NCBI GenBank assembly: GCA_049324575.1
Contig: JBMONI010000018.1
Span: 15,040-79,039, forward strand
Direction of reading: 5' to 3'
Length of the DNA stretch: 64,000 nucleotides
DNA from: JBMONI01 sp049324575
Lineage (GTDB): Bacteria > Omnitrophota > Omnitrophia > Omnitrophales > Aquincolibacteriaceae
Shown here: positions 18,616-26,944 of the stretch, one piece after another
Layout of the letters: every line of letters begins with the position of its first letter
Position numbering within the stretch: position 1 is the first letter of the stretch
Position numbers and translations under genes: made by a program
Notes under the pieces: generated by a model
The model's database searches: none
Told to the model about the DNA's origin: nothing
What the model saw: only the letters and a program-made list of their open reading frames with translations

Positions 18616-18966
18616 TCAGGATTTCGCGACCGCTTGAACGACTTTAGCGAACGCTTCCGGGTCCCGAACCGCGAGTTCCGATAAAGACTTCCGATTCAAG
18701 GCGACCTTCGCAGCTTTCAAAGCATGGATGAAACGGGAATAAACGAGCCCGTTCGCTTTGCAGGCCGCATTGATCCTCGCCGTCCAAAGAACGCGGAACT
18801 GCCGCTTACGCTGTTTGCGGTCCCGCGTCGCGAACGCAAGCGCCCGCTGGACCGTTTCTTTGGCGGTACGGTAAAGCGTCCGCCGACCGTGGAAAAAACC
18901 CTTCGCCCGCTTGAAGACCTTTTTCTTCCTTTTCTGGGTCGCGGGGATCCGTGTAGCTCTTGGCAT
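18616..18966 (-). CDS. rplT: 50S ribosomal protein L20
   Basis: 116 residues, strongly basic, with the L20 hallmarks KRAKGFFHGRRTLYRTAKE and RDRKQRKRQFRVLWTARINAA. It is an early assembly protein of the large subunit. AAAGGAG precedes the ATG. Downstream of rpmI in the classical IF3-L35-L20 cluster; in other bacteria L20 represses this operon, but I saw no clear leader structure here. Confidence 0.98.
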   Translation of the reverse strand: MPRATRIPATQKRKKKVFKRAKGFFHGRRTLYRTAKETVQRALAFATRDRKQRKRQFRVLWTARINAACKANGLVYSRFIHALKAAKVALNRKSLSELAVRDPEAFAKVVQAVAKS

Positions 18967-18993
18967 AGGAGGACTCCTTTCAGGATTTTCGTG

Positions 18994-19197
18994 TTATTGC
19001 CCGTAAGGCAGCATCATTTGAATACGCCGGCGGTCCGAAACATCCACCTCGCGCCATCCGCGCGCCTGGCGTTTTTTCTTCCGCGGGCGATCGGCCAGCA
19101 AATGCCGCCGAAGTGCCGCGGTCGAACGGACCTTTCCCTTTTTCGAGATCTTAAACCGTTTTCGCACTGCTTTGTTGGTTTTCATTTTGATTTTCAT
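18994..19197 (-). CDS. rpmI: 50S ribosomal protein L35
   Basis: 67 residues starting MKIKMKTNKAVRKRFKISKKGKV, which matches the L35 start closely, with the family's HLLADRPRKKKR. The frame is open far upstream and there are ATGs at 19203 and 19197. AAAGGGA is correctly spaced only for 19197, so I used that. It overlaps the 3' end of infC by 47 bp, longer than usual, because the infC product has a non-conserved tail. Confidence 0.93.
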   Translation of the reverse strand: MKIKMKTNKAVRKRFKISKKGKVRSTAALRRHLLADRPRKKKRQARGWREVDVSDRRRIQMMLPYGQ

Positions 19198-19750
19198 CGT
19201 CATTCCCTTTCGTTGAAGTTGGTTTCTTGCTTGGACTTCCGGGCGCATACAGCAGATGGAACGACCGCCCGTCAAATCCTTCCCGCTTTTCAATGAATCC
19301 AATATCCGAAACATCCTCGGTGAAGCGGTCGATCACCTTCTGGCCCAAATGCGAATGCGAGATCTCGCGCCCCCGGAAGAACATCGTCAGTTTCACCTTG
19401 TCCCCGCGCTCGAGGAAACGCCTCGCGTTCCTCAGCTTAGTCTGATAATCATGTTCGCCGATCTTGAAGGTGACCTTGACCTCTTTAATATCGATGGTCT
19501 TCTGTTTCTTTTTCGATTCTTTTTCTTTTTTATTAAGCGTATAAATATATTTACCGAGATCCAGGATGCGGCACACCGGCGGTTCGGTATTCGGAGAAAT
19601 CTCCACCAGGTCCAGCCCTTCTTCCTGGGCGAGCTGAATGCCTTCTTTGACCGTCACGATCCCGACCTGCCGGCCGTCGGCGGCGATCAAGCGGATCTGT
19701 GGGGCCCGGATCTTGAAATTCGCGCGAATACTTCTTGGATCGATACTCAA
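19151..19750 (-). CDS. infC: Translation initiation factor IF-3
   Basis: 199 residues with both IF3 domains: IRAPQIRLIAADGRQVGIV and DLVEISPNTEPPVCRILDLGKY in the N-domain, then the basic linker and KEVKVTFKIGEHDYQTKLRNARRFLERGDKVKLTMFFRGRE in the C-domain. The C-terminal 25 residues are a polar tail. The start is a TTG: AGGAGGT lies 5 nt before it and no ATG fits. Rare infC start codons are known elsewhere (AUU in E. coli) and let IF3 limit its own synthesis, so this is probably functional. Confidence 0.95.
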   Translation of the reverse strand: MSIDPRSIRANFKIRAPQIRLIAADGRQVGIVTVKEGIQLAQEEGLDLVEISPNTEPPVCRILDLGKYIYTLNKKEKESKKKQKTIDIKEVKVTFKIGEHDYQTKLRNARRFLERGDKVKLTMFFRGREISHSHLGQKVIDRFTEDVSDIGFIEKREGFDGRSFHLLYAPGSPSKKPTSTKGNDDENQNENQQSSAKTV

Positions 19751-19765
19751 AAAATACCTCCTGGG

Positions 19766-21523
19766 TTAGTCCTTTACGGACGATTGGGTCTCTGATAAAA
19801 AAAGTTTCCGGACTTCGTCGATCGTTTGGACACCGAGATCCTTCCGGCCCCGGGCCCGAACCGCAAGCGACCCGCTGGCGGCTTCCTTATCCCCGATCAC
19901 AAGGATATAAGGGACTTTTTGGAGCTCGGCTTCGCGGATCTTGTAGCCGATCTTTTCGGCCCTCAGATCCGTTTCGATCCTGAACCCCGAACTCTTCAGC
20001 GCATGAGCCGCCTGAAGCGCCGCTTCATGGCTCCGGTCAGTGATCGTCGCGATCACGGCTTGAACCGGCGCCAGCCATAGCGGAAACGCCCCGCCATAAT
20101 GTTCGGTCAATATCCCGATGAACCGTTCGAGCGAACCGAAGATCGCCCGGTGCACCATGAACGGGTACTGCTCTTTGCCGCTCCGGTCCACGTATTTCAG
20201 ATCGAAGCGCCGAGGGAGATTGAAATCGAACTGGATCGTAGTGCACTGCCAAGCCCGTTCGATGGCGTCCAATATCTTGATGTCGATCTTGGGTCCGTAA
20301 AAAACCGCTTCGGCCTCAGCTCTCTTGAAACGGCATCCTTTGGCTTCCAGACACTCGCTCAGCGTCGCTTCGGCTTGCTGCCACTCCTCGTCGCTCCCGG
20401 CATATTTGTCTCGCTGCCGGGGATCGCGGACTGAAAGATCGATCTCGTAATTCTCGAACCCGAAGGTCCTCAGGACCCGGAAAGCCAGCTCCAGCACTTT
20501 CTGGATCTCTTCGCGAAGCTGCTCCGGCGTGCAGAAAATATGGGCGTCATCCTGCGTGAACCCGCGGACACGAAAAAGACCATGCATGGTGCCTGAACGT
20601 TCATAACGATAAACGGTCCCGAGCTCCGCCATACGGATCGGAAGATCGCGGTAGGAACGGGTCTGGGTCTTGTAGATCAGGATATGGAACGGACAATTCA
20701 TCGGCTTGATCTGATAGAACTGCTCTTCCACCTTCATTTGCGAGAACATCGCGTCCTTGTAAAAACTCGTATGGCCGGACGTCTCCCACAAATGACCCCG
20801 CGCAACATGCGGCGAGTAGACGTAATCGTACCCCTCGGCTTCATGCTCCGCCTTCCAGTAATCCTCGATCGTCTTGCGAAGCCGCGCGCCTTTTGGATGC
20901 CAAAGAACAAGTCCGGGACCCAAGTCCTCCTGGATCGAATACAGGTCCAACTCCCGGCCCAGCTTGCGGTGATCCCTCTTCTTCGCTTCTTCCAGCCGGA
21001 CTAAATACCGGTCAAGCTCGTTTGGGGTTTGAAAGGCTGTCCCGTAAATACGGGTCAGCATTTTATTCTTCTCATCCCCCCGCCAGTACGCTCCTGCGAC
21101 GGACAGCAGTTTGAACGCTCGGATCTCACGCGTGTTAGCCACGTGAGGGCCCCGGCACAGATCGATGAAATCCCCGTTCTGGTAAAGCGAGATAGTCTCT
21201 CCGGCGGGGATCCCCGCAATGATCTCGCATTTGTAATCCTGCCCGATTTTGCGAAAAAAATCGATCGCTGCCGAGCGCTCCATGACCGTCCGCTTGAATT
21301 CCTGCTGGGCCCCAATGATCCCACGCATTTTTTCCTCAATGCGCGGCAGATCTTCCTCGGTCAAAGGCTGATCTAATTCGATGTCGTAGTAAAAACCGTC
21401 TTTGATGGTGGGCCCTACCCCGAATTTCGCGCCGGGATAGAGGGCTTGAACGGCCTGCGCCATAACGTGGGCTGCCGAATGCCGGAGACGCTCAATCGCG
21501 TCCTCATTCCTTATTTCAGTCAT
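19766..21523 (-). CDS. thrS: Threonyl-tRNA synthetase lacking the TGS domain
   Basis: 585 residues. It begins almost directly with the editing domain (LRHSAAHVMAQAVQ and later YQNGDFIDLCRGPHV) and continues with the class II catalytic core (MNCPFHILIYK; VRGFTQDDAHIFC; ALGSL-type motif 3 as AIFGSLERFIGIL) and anticodon-binding domain. The N-terminal TGS domain of about 60 residues present in most bacterial ThrS is absent. AGGAGG upstream of the ATG is about 20 nt away, further than ideal. It is followed by infC at 15 bp. Confidence 0.95.
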   Translation of the reverse strand: MTEIRNEDAIERLRHSAAHVMAQAVQALYPGAKFGVGPTIKDGFYYDIELDQPLTEEDLPRIEEKMRGIIGAQQEFKRTVMERSAAIDFFRKIGQDYKCEIIAGIPAGETISLYQNGDFIDLCRGPHVANTREIRAFKLLSVAGAYWRGDEKNKMLTRIYGTAFQTPNELDRYLVRLEEAKKRDHRKLGRELDLYSIQEDLGPGLVLWHPKGARLRKTIEDYWKAEHEAEGYDYVYSPHVARGHLWETSGHTSFYKDAMFSQMKVEEQFYQIKPMNCPFHILIYKTQTRSYRDLPIRMAELGTVYRYERSGTMHGLFRVRGFTQDDAHIFCTPEQLREEIQKVLELAFRVLRTFGFENYEIDLSVRDPRQRDKYAGSDEEWQQAEATLSECLEAKGCRFKRAEAEAVFYGPKIDIKILDAIERAWQCTTIQFDFNLPRRFDLKYVDRSGKEQYPFMVHRAIFGSLERFIGILTEHYGGAFPLWLAPVQAVIATITDRSHEAALQAAHALKSSGFRIETDLRAEKIGYKIREAELQKVPYILVIGDKEAASGSLAVRARGRKDLGVQTIDEVRKLFLSETQSSVKD

Positions 21524-21619
21524 AATGCGAAAATTTCTCTCAACCTCCTGCTAGGATTGAACTTAGGTCGCGTATTCTACCCGTGAAGGGCAGGTAGCGC
21601 AACTGTTTTCCCCCGTCCG

Positions 21620-21712
21620 TCAGGCTTTCTTGCCTTTTAACCGCTTTTTCAAGCGCTTGTAATAGGCCGTGGCCCTTTTTCTTTTGATCCGCCTTTTATG
21701 ATCCATTCCCAT
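21620..21712 (-). CDS. Tiny basic protein (30 aa), possible ribosome-associated peptide
   Basis: Frame MGMDHKRRIKRKRATAYYKR followed by more Lys/Arg and ending KGKKA; about half of the residues are basic. An excellent AAGGAGG lies 5 nt before the ATG. It lies between tRNA-Val and thrS, upstream of the translation-factor cluster. Composition resembles short ribosomal proteins and AURKAIP1/COX24-type peptides, but I cannot assign a family. The ribosome binding site and context make it likely real. Confidence 0.55.
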   Translation of the reverse strand: MGMDHKRRIKRKRATAYYKRLKKRLKGKKA

Positions 21713-21753
21713 GGTGTCCTCCTTAATCGGCTTACGAGAAGCCATATTCCCGA

Positions 21754-21782
21754 TTGAAAAAAAAATGGTCTCAGTTTATGAT
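21754..21782 (+). promoter_or_regulatory. Sigma-70-type promoter for tRNA-Val
   Basis: TTGAAA and TATGAT with an exact 17-bp spacer, directed to the right. Transcription would begin near 21790, about 14 nt before the tRNA. It reads outward from the divergent thrS-side genes. Confidence 0.75.
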
Positions 21783-21803
21783 GACGCCCTTTCCTCGTTC
21801 CTT

Positions 21804-21880
21804 GGGCGGTTAGCTCAGTTGGTTAGAGCACTACCTTGACATGGTAGGGGTCAGAGGTTCAAGTCCTCTACCGCCCACCA
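21804..21880 (+). tRNA. tRNA-Val (GAC), CCA encoded
   Basis: 77 nt. The acceptor stem GGGCGGT pairs with ACCGCCC and is followed by an encoded CCA. The D-arm region is TAGCTCAGTTGGTTAGAGC, the anticodon stem CTACC/GGTAG encloses TTGACAT with anticodon GAC, and the T-arm is AGAGG-TTCAAGT-CCTCT. It is the only recognised plus-strand gene in the window. Its last bases overlap the stop end of rdgB on the other strand. Confidence 0.97.
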
Positions 21881-22530
21881 TTTCCCACTCCCCCGGAGTC
21901 CCGATCCCCCTTGAGAAACGCTTCGGGCAGATACCGCTCCAGTAATTCTTTGGCTTTTTCATAAGCCCGGGCCCGATGCGACACCTTCGCTTTGCGTTCC
22001 GGGGCCGCCTGCCCGAAGGTTTGGCGAAAATCCGGATAATAAAAGAGCGGATCATAGCCGAAGCCATTCGATCCCTGCGGACTTTCAGCGATCCGGCCAT
22101 GAACTTCGCCGCGCACGGTCCCGATCAGGCGCCCGGGTTCCGCGATCGCGATCACCGACACATAATGAGCCGATCGCCGCTCCGACGGGACTTCGCGAAG
22201 CGCTTCCAGCAGCCGCCGGTTATTGCGTTCATCGTCCCCTTCGATCCCGCCATAGCGCGAAGAATAGATCCCGGGAGCCCCGTCGAGGGCGTCCACACAA
22301 AGACCCGAATCTTCCGCCAAGGTCATCTTTCCGCTTTGCGCCGCATATCCCAGCGCTTTCCGCTCCGCGTTTTCTTCGAACGACGCGCCGGTTTCCTCTA
22401 TTTTCTGATACCCTGCAAGCCCGCAAAGGGTTTCCATCGCCAGAGGAAGCCCGGTCAAAAAACACCGAAGTTCTTCGAGCTTTTTGAGATTTGTCGTTGC
22501 CACTAAAAACGGCCAGAGGATCTGTTTCAT
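21868..22530 (-). CDS. rdgB: XTP/dITP diphosphatase (RdgB/HAM1)
   Basis: 220 residues of the Ham1/NTPase family that clears non-canonical purine nucleotides from the pool. Motifs include LVATTNLKKLEELRCFL, EDSGLCVDALDGAPGIYSSRYGG, GFGYDPLFYYPDFRQTFGQ and KAKVSHRARAYEKAKELL near the end. The last codons run into the antisense of tRNA-Val: the TAG stop is read from the tRNA 3' arm. Coupled to rph by an ATGA overlap. Confidence 0.95.
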   Translation of the reverse strand: MKQILWPFLVATTNLKKLEELRCFLTGLPLAMETLCGLAGYQKIEETGASFEENAERKALGYAAQSGKMTLAEDSGLCVDALDGAPGIYSSRYGGIEGDDERNNRRLLEALREVPSERRSAHYVSVIAIAEPGRLIGTVRGEVHGRIAESPQGSNGFGYDPLFYYPDFRQTFGQAAPERKAKVSHRARAYEKAKELLERYLPEAFLKGDRDSGGVGNGGR

Positions 22531-23243
22531 AGACGGATGAACTTTTTTTCGATCTCAATCAACTGCCGGATCCCTTTTTGCCCGACCGCAAGCAAATGAT
22601 CCAACTGCCTTTTGTTGAACGGCTCGCGTTCCGCCGTCCCCTGGATCTCGATCCATCGTCCGCTTCCCGTCATCACAAGGTTCATGTCCACCTCGGCTTG
22701 CGAGTCCTGCTCATAGCACAGGTCCAGGACCGGCTGGCCCTTGAGGATCCCCACGCTTACGGCCGCTACGTAATCGCGGATCGGATTTTCGGCAAGCAAT
22801 TTCGTCTTCAAACATTTCTGGACCGCTTCGGCCAAGGCGATAAAGCATCCCGTGATCGCCGCCGTCCGCGTCCCCCCATCCCCCTGGAGCACATCCGCAT
22901 CCATCCATAAGGTTTTGCCACTCAGCTTGGTGAGATCGACCACGGCCCGGAGACTTCGCCCGATCAAGCGCTGGATCTCCTGAGTGCGGCCGGAAGGCCG
23001 TCCCTTGGAGGACTCACGGGCAATGCGGCTCGAACAGGATGCCGGGATCATCCCATACTCGGCGGTCAGCCATCCCTGCGGGCTGTCCTTCAAAAAATGC
23101 GGGACCTTATCCTCCAGGGTCGCCGTGCACAACACCTTAGTATCCCCCATCTGAATGAGGCAGGATCCCAAAGCGTTTTTAAGATAACCTTTGGTGATAA
23201 CGACCTTGCGAAGTTCATCGGATTTTCTCGACCTTGAAACCAT
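22527..23243 (-). CDS. rph: Ribonuclease PH
   Basis: 238 residues. RNase PH trims tRNA 3' ends by phosphorolysis. It shows GSCLIQMGDTKVLCTATLEDKVPHFLKD, LTAEYGMIPASCSSR, GRTQEIQRLIGRSLRAVVDL, DADVLQGDGGTRTAAITG and a late QGTAEREPF. The frame is open to 23312, but the conserved part starts at MVSRSRKSDELRKV with GGGAGGG upstream, so ATG 23243 is preferred. The rph-rdgB pair is common in bacteria. Confidence 0.96.
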   Translation of the reverse strand: MVSRSRKSDELRKVVITKGYLKNALGSCLIQMGDTKVLCTATLEDKVPHFLKDSPQGWLTAEYGMIPASCSSRIARESSKGRPSGRTQEIQRLIGRSLRAVVDLTKLSGKTLWMDADVLQGDGGTRTAAITGCFIALAEAVQKCLKTKLLAENPIRDYVAAVSVGILKGQPVLDLCYEQDSQAEVDMNLVMTGSGRWIEIQGTAEREPFNKRQLDHLLAVGQKGIRQLIEIEKKFIRL

Positions 23244-23265
23244 GGATCCCTCCCTGGGCACTTGA

Positions 23266-23970
23266 TCAACGAAGATGAAAAAGCTCATGGAGCCTCGGAA
23301 GGATCCGGACATCCGGAAGCGTCCGAAGCGCGATCCCCTGCAAACGATAGAGGAGATCCCATGTCTTGCGGGGGGGGGCCGCCCGGCCTGGCGCCGTCAC
23401 CGGCATCAGAACGAGAGGGGCCTCGCGCACGACATGCGCCATCATTTTAATCAAATTTTCGAATTCGGTCATATCAATTTCTTCAGAGACCGCCATCTTC
23501 ACGAAGAGATCCCGCCCCTTAGCCTCCGCCAGGAACTGAAAATGGTCCTGAGCGCAATCTTGGGTATGCGTAACGCTGGCTGGTTTAAGGTCCATGGCAA
23601 TGCAATCGCACCAAGGGCCGATCCTCGCGATCTCCCGCCAAAACGTCCCGTTCGTTTCAAGATAATTCCGGAATCCCGCGTCTCTGAGACGGGGCAGGAG
23701 ACCCGATAAAAAGGAGGCCTGGATTAAGGGCTCCCCGCCCGTTAAGCTCACAAAACTGTGGGGCCCGCTCGCTTTCTCCAGCCGTTCCACTTCCGCGAGG
23801 ACATCCTCAACAGCAAGGGAAACCCCTTTTTTCCCGCGCTCATCGCAATAAGAACATTCGAGGTTGCATCCGACAAAACGGACAAAGAGATGCCGTTCTC
23901 CGGCGTGGATCCCCTCGCCCTGGATCGACGAAAAGATCTCGGAAACCGGCGCCCGCAGGATTTCGCTCAT
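23266..23970 (-). CDS. queE: 7-carboxy-7-deazaguanine synthase QueE
   Basis: Radical-SAM enzyme, 234 residues from ATG 23970, which overlaps the queC stop by 4 bp. Motifs: EIFSSIQGEGIHAGERHLFVRFVGCNLECSYCD with the cluster-binding CxxxCxxC, then SLTGGEPL and LETNGTFW. It converts 6-carboxytetrahydropterin to 7-carboxy-7-deazaguanine on the way to preQ0 and queuosine. The open frame extends upstream into queC but is unlikely to be used. Confidence 0.94.
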   Translation of the reverse strand: MSEILRAPVSEIFSSIQGEGIHAGERHLFVRFVGCNLECSYCDERGKKGVSLAVEDVLAEVERLEKASGPHSFVSLTGGEPLIQASFLSGLLPRLRDAGFRNYLETNGTFWREIARIGPWCDCIAMDLKPASVTHTQDCAQDHFQFLAEAKGRDLFVKMAVSEEIDMTEFENLIKMMAHVVREAPLVLMPVTAPGRAAPPRKTWDLLYRLQGIALRTLPDVRILPRLHELFHLR

Positions 23971-24638
23971 GCCGGCACCAGAGGATCCTTCCATCCCGCC
24001 TCGCGGAACCCGCGGGCGCGGAGAAGGCAAGAGTCGCAATCGCCGCAGGGGATCTTCCCGCCTCGATAGCAGGACCATGTTTTCTCAAACGGAACCTTTA
24101 AGGCCTGCCCGCGCCGGATGATCTCGGCTTTGGTCATGCGGACCAGCGGCGCGATGATCCGGACCGCCCTTCCCTCGATCCCGGCCTTAGTCCCGATCCT
24201 AAACACCTTTTCCATGGCCTCCAGATATTCGGGACGGCAATCCGGATATCCGCTGTAATCCACTGCGTTCGCCCCGATAAAAACCGCTTCGGCCCCGATC
24301 GCCTCGGCCCAGGAAGATGCCAGAGCCAGGAAGATCGAGTTTCGCCCCGGAACATAGGTCGAAGGGATGTGATCCTTTGGGGGAGATTCCGAACCGCTGG
24401 GGATCGGGATCCGCGGATCCAGAAGAGCGCTTCCTTTCCAGGAAAGATCGCACGTGAGCAACCGGTGTTCGATCTTCAGGCCCGAAGCGAGAGCCCGAGC
24501 CGATTCGATCTCCCGGCCATGCAACTGCCCGTAGGAGATCGTCAAGGCGAAGACTTCGTAGCCTTGGTGACGAGCCTCGTAGAGGACCGTCGCCGAATCA
24601 AGACCGCCGGAAAGTAAACAGACGGCTTTTTGCCCCAT
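23967..24638 (-). CDS. queC: 7-cyano-7-deazaguanine synthase QueC
   Basis: 223-residue PP-loop ATPase: AVCLLSGGLDSATVLYEA at the N-terminus, FIGANAVDYSGYPDCRPEY in the middle and a C-terminal zinc site CYRGGKIPCGDCDSCLLRARGF with four cysteines. It turns carboxydeazaguanine into preQ0 with ATP and ammonia. Paired with queE downstream; QueD and the late queuosine enzymes are not in the window. It follows murI after 5 bp. Confidence 0.96.
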   Translation of the reverse strand: MGQKAVCLLSGGLDSATVLYEARHQGYEVFALTISYGQLHGREIESARALASGLKIEHRLLTCDLSWKGSALLDPRIPIPSGSESPPKDHIPSTYVPGRNSIFLALASSWAEAIGAEAVFIGANAVDYSGYPDCRPEYLEAMEKVFRIGTKAGIEGRAVRIIAPLVRMTKAEIIRRGQALKVPFEKTWSCYRGGKIPCGDCDSCLLRARGFREAGWKDPLVPA

Positions 24639-24643
24639 GGATG

Positions 24644-25480
24644 TTATTCGAAAGACCGGGCGATCCGGACCCCCCGAAGTTTTTCTCCAAGAAACCGCTC
24701 TCCCACTCTTCTGAAATTGCTCGAAAGGTCGCTGACGAAGATCTGCAGTTCCCCCGTTCCCGGACGGCGGGCCAACAAGCCTCGTTCCGTCAAAACCGTT
24801 TTGAGTTTCCGGGCCGTCGGGGCTGCCGAATCGATCAGCCGGACTCGCGATCCCAAGTACGAGCGGATGCCGCGGCGAAGAAGCGGGTAATGCGTACAGC
24901 CGAGGATCAGGCTTTTGATGCCCGCGCGCTTCATTTTTTCCAGATAAAGTCGGACCACATCCCGGGTGATCGGATGATCAAGCCAGCCTTCTTCCACAAG
25001 CGGCACAAAGAGCGGGCAGACCTGCGTTCGGATACGAAGTCCGGGACACAACCGCTTCAACTCGTTCTCGTAGGAACCGCTATGGATCGTCGCTTTCGTC
25101 GCGATCACGCCCACCGGCTCCTTGCCGCCGAGCCGCACCGCCTCCTCGACCGCCGGCTGGATCACGTCGAAGATAGGCAGATCGAAATGGCGTTTCAAAA
25201 ACCGGTAGGCGACGCTGGAGGAGGAATTGCAGGCCACCACGACGGCCTTGACCCGGTGTTTCAGCAGGAACAGGGTGTTCTGGATCGAATAATTGAGGAT
25301 CTGCGAGCGGGATTTGTTCCCGTATGGAAGACGGGCGAGATCCCCGAAATAAATGATCTTTTCCGTGGGCAAGAGCCGGCGGAGCTCGCGAACGACCGTC
25401 AGCCCCCCGAGCCCTGAATCGAAAACCCCGATCGGGTTGGGACACCCTCGCCCGGACGCGCTCGTTCGTTCTTTCTTCAA
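24644..25480 (-). CDS. murI: Glutamate racemase
   Basis: 278 residues. It makes D-glutamate for peptidoglycan. IGVFDSGLGGLTVVRELRR begins the fold, the two catalytic cysteines are in VVACNSSSS and LGCTHYPLL, and IYFGDLARLPYGNKS is conserved (usually DxxRxPYG). Overlaps the aminotransferase stop by 4 bp. Confidence 0.95.
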   Translation of the reverse strand: MKKERTSASGRGCPNPIGVFDSGLGGLTVVRELRRLLPTEKIIYFGDLARLPYGNKSRSQILNYSIQNTLFLLKHRVKAVVVACNSSSSVAYRFLKRHFDLPIFDVIQPAVEEAVRLGGKEPVGVIATKATIHSGSYENELKRLCPGLRIRTQVCPLFVPLVEEGWLDHPITRDVVRLYLEKMKRAGIKSLILGCTHYPLLRRGIRSYLGSRVRLIDSAAPTARKLKTVLTERGLLARRPGTGELQIFVSDLSSNFRRVGERFLGEKLRGVRIARSFE

Positions 25481-26667
25481 TCCTTCTCTTCCAGGAATTT
25501 TTTGATCCGCGAAAGGGCTTTTTTGATTAAAGGCTCGTCGATGACCAACGCGAACCGGACATAGCCTTCGCCGTATTCTCCGAATCCGGTCCCCGGCGCC
25601 ACCGCGACCCCGGTCTCACGGATCATCAACTCCGTGAACTCCATGGCCGTCAGAGCCCGATACCGGGCCGGAAGCTTGGTCCAGACATAGAACGTCGTAT
25701 CCGGCTTGGGGGTCTCCCATCCGATCGCATTGAGGCCGTCCACCAGAAGATCCACTCGTTTGCGGTAAATATCGACGATCTTGTGGACATAGGTCTGCGG
25801 TCCCCGGAGCGCGCGGATCGCTGCCTTTTGCACCGCCCGGAAGATGCCGAAGTCGACATAGCTTTTGGTTTTCGCGAGGCTCTGAAGGATCTCATGGTTC
25901 CCGACGACGAATCCGATCCGCCAGCCGGGCATGCTGTAGGATTTCGACATCGTATGGAACTCAATGCAGAATTTCCGCGATCCTTTAGCCTCCAGGATGC
26001 TCCGGGACCGTTTGCCGCGCAACACGAAATCCGAGTAGGCATTGTCATTCGCAAGGATAATATCCTTATCCTTCGCCCAAGAAACCAGCTTCTCATAAAA
26101 ATCAAGATCGCAAGTCGCGCCGGTTGGATTATGCGGATAACTCACGATCATAAGCTTCGAAAGGCGAGCGGTTTCGTTGGGAATCGTCCGCAGGTCCGGC
26201 AAATACCCGTGCTCTTCTTTGAGCGGAATGTTGTAGAGGATCCCGCCAGCCATGATCACGCCGTTAAAATGGACGGGGTAGGCGGGAGACGGAATGAGCG
26301 CCAGGTCATCATTGTTGAGGAATGCCAAGGAGAGATGGGCCACGCCCTCTTTGGAACCGATCAATGGCAGGACCTCTTTGTCCGGATCAAGCTCGACCCC
26401 AAATCGCCCGTGATACCATTCGGCAATCGCTTTCCGGAATTCGCGCTCAATCTGCTCATCCCATTTCGAATAGCGATGGATCCCCGGGTCCGTAATGCAT
26501 TCTTTGAGCGCGCGCACGACATGGGGAGGCGGGGCAAAATCGGGATTCCCCATACTGAAATCGATGACTTCCACTCCCTGCTGACGCATCTCGCGCTTCC
26601 ATCCGTCCACGACCGTAAAAAGATACGGCGGCAAGCGTTTCATTCGGTTCGCTTCATGCATGTGCAT
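25477..26667 (-). CDS. Class I/II aminotransferase, DapL/AlaA-like
   Basis: PLP-dependent enzyme of 396 residues. The fold-type I landmarks are DFSMGNPDF, SYPHNPTGA, ANDNAYSDF and HTMSKSYSMPGWRIGF, where the first lysine of SKSYS binds PLP. Resemblance is to the group containing LL-diaminopimelate and alanine aminotransferases; substrate cannot be settled by eye. Its place directly before murI would suit a role in cell-wall amino acid supply. AAGGAG lies 9 nt before the ATG at 26667. Confidence 0.85.
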   Translation of the reverse strand: MHMHEANRMKRLPPYLFTVVDGWKREMRQQGVEVIDFSMGNPDFAPPPHVVRALKECITDPGIHRYSKWDEQIEREFRKAIAEWYHGRFGVELDPDKEVLPLIGSKEGVAHLSLAFLNNDDLALIPSPAYPVHFNGVIMAGGILYNIPLKEEHGYLPDLRTIPNETARLSKLMIVSYPHNPTGATCDLDFYEKLVSWAKDKDIILANDNAYSDFVLRGKRSRSILEAKGSRKFCIEFHTMSKSYSMPGWRIGFVVGNHEILQSLAKTKSYVDFGIFRAVQKAAIRALRGPQTYVHKIVDIYRKRVDLLVDGLNAIGWETPKPDTTFYVWTKLPARYRALTAMEFTELMIRETGVAVAPGTGFGEYGEGYVRFALVIDEPLIKKALSRIKKFLEEKD

Positions 26668-26707
26668 AACAGTTCACTCCTTCTTTGAATTAAAGATCAC
26701 ATTCGGT

Positions 26708-26944
26708 TCAAGCTTTCTCGATCACACACAAAAGGTCGTCCGGCCCGGCAAGCTCACCGGCATCGAAATAGACCTCCACGAGAACCCCGGAAACCGGCGC
26801 GGGAATCGTCACGACTCCATCTTCGGTGATCAGATCGACCAGATCATCCCCCGCTTCCACAGGATCCCCTTCTTCGACATGCCATGCTTGCACGGTCGCC
26901 TCGGCATACTGCTTGGCAAGGGTCGCAAGCGAAATCTCAGTCAT
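26708..26944 (-). CDS. Stand-alone lipoyl/biotinyl-like domain lacking the acceptor lysine
   Basis: 78 residues forming one lipoyl-type domain: VQAWHVEEGDPVEAGDDLVDL, then APVSGVLVEVYFDAGELAG and LLCVIE. In active domains the central turn reads ETDKA or similar; here it is ITEDGVV, so the lysine that carries lipoate is absent. Its ATG overlaps the lipA stop by 4 bp. It may be a degenerate carrier, a scaffold or a binding module for LipA; the role is unknown. Confidence 0.75.
   Translation of the reverse strand: MTEISLATLAKQYAEATVQAWHVEEGDPVEAGDDLVDLITEDGVVTIPAPVSGVLVEVYFDAGELAGPDDLLCVIEKA

Noticed and set aside
21524..21803. T-box or other riboswitch leader of thrS
   Set aside because: No T-box sequence or specifier structure was seen; the region holds the 30-aa gene and tRNA promoter instead.
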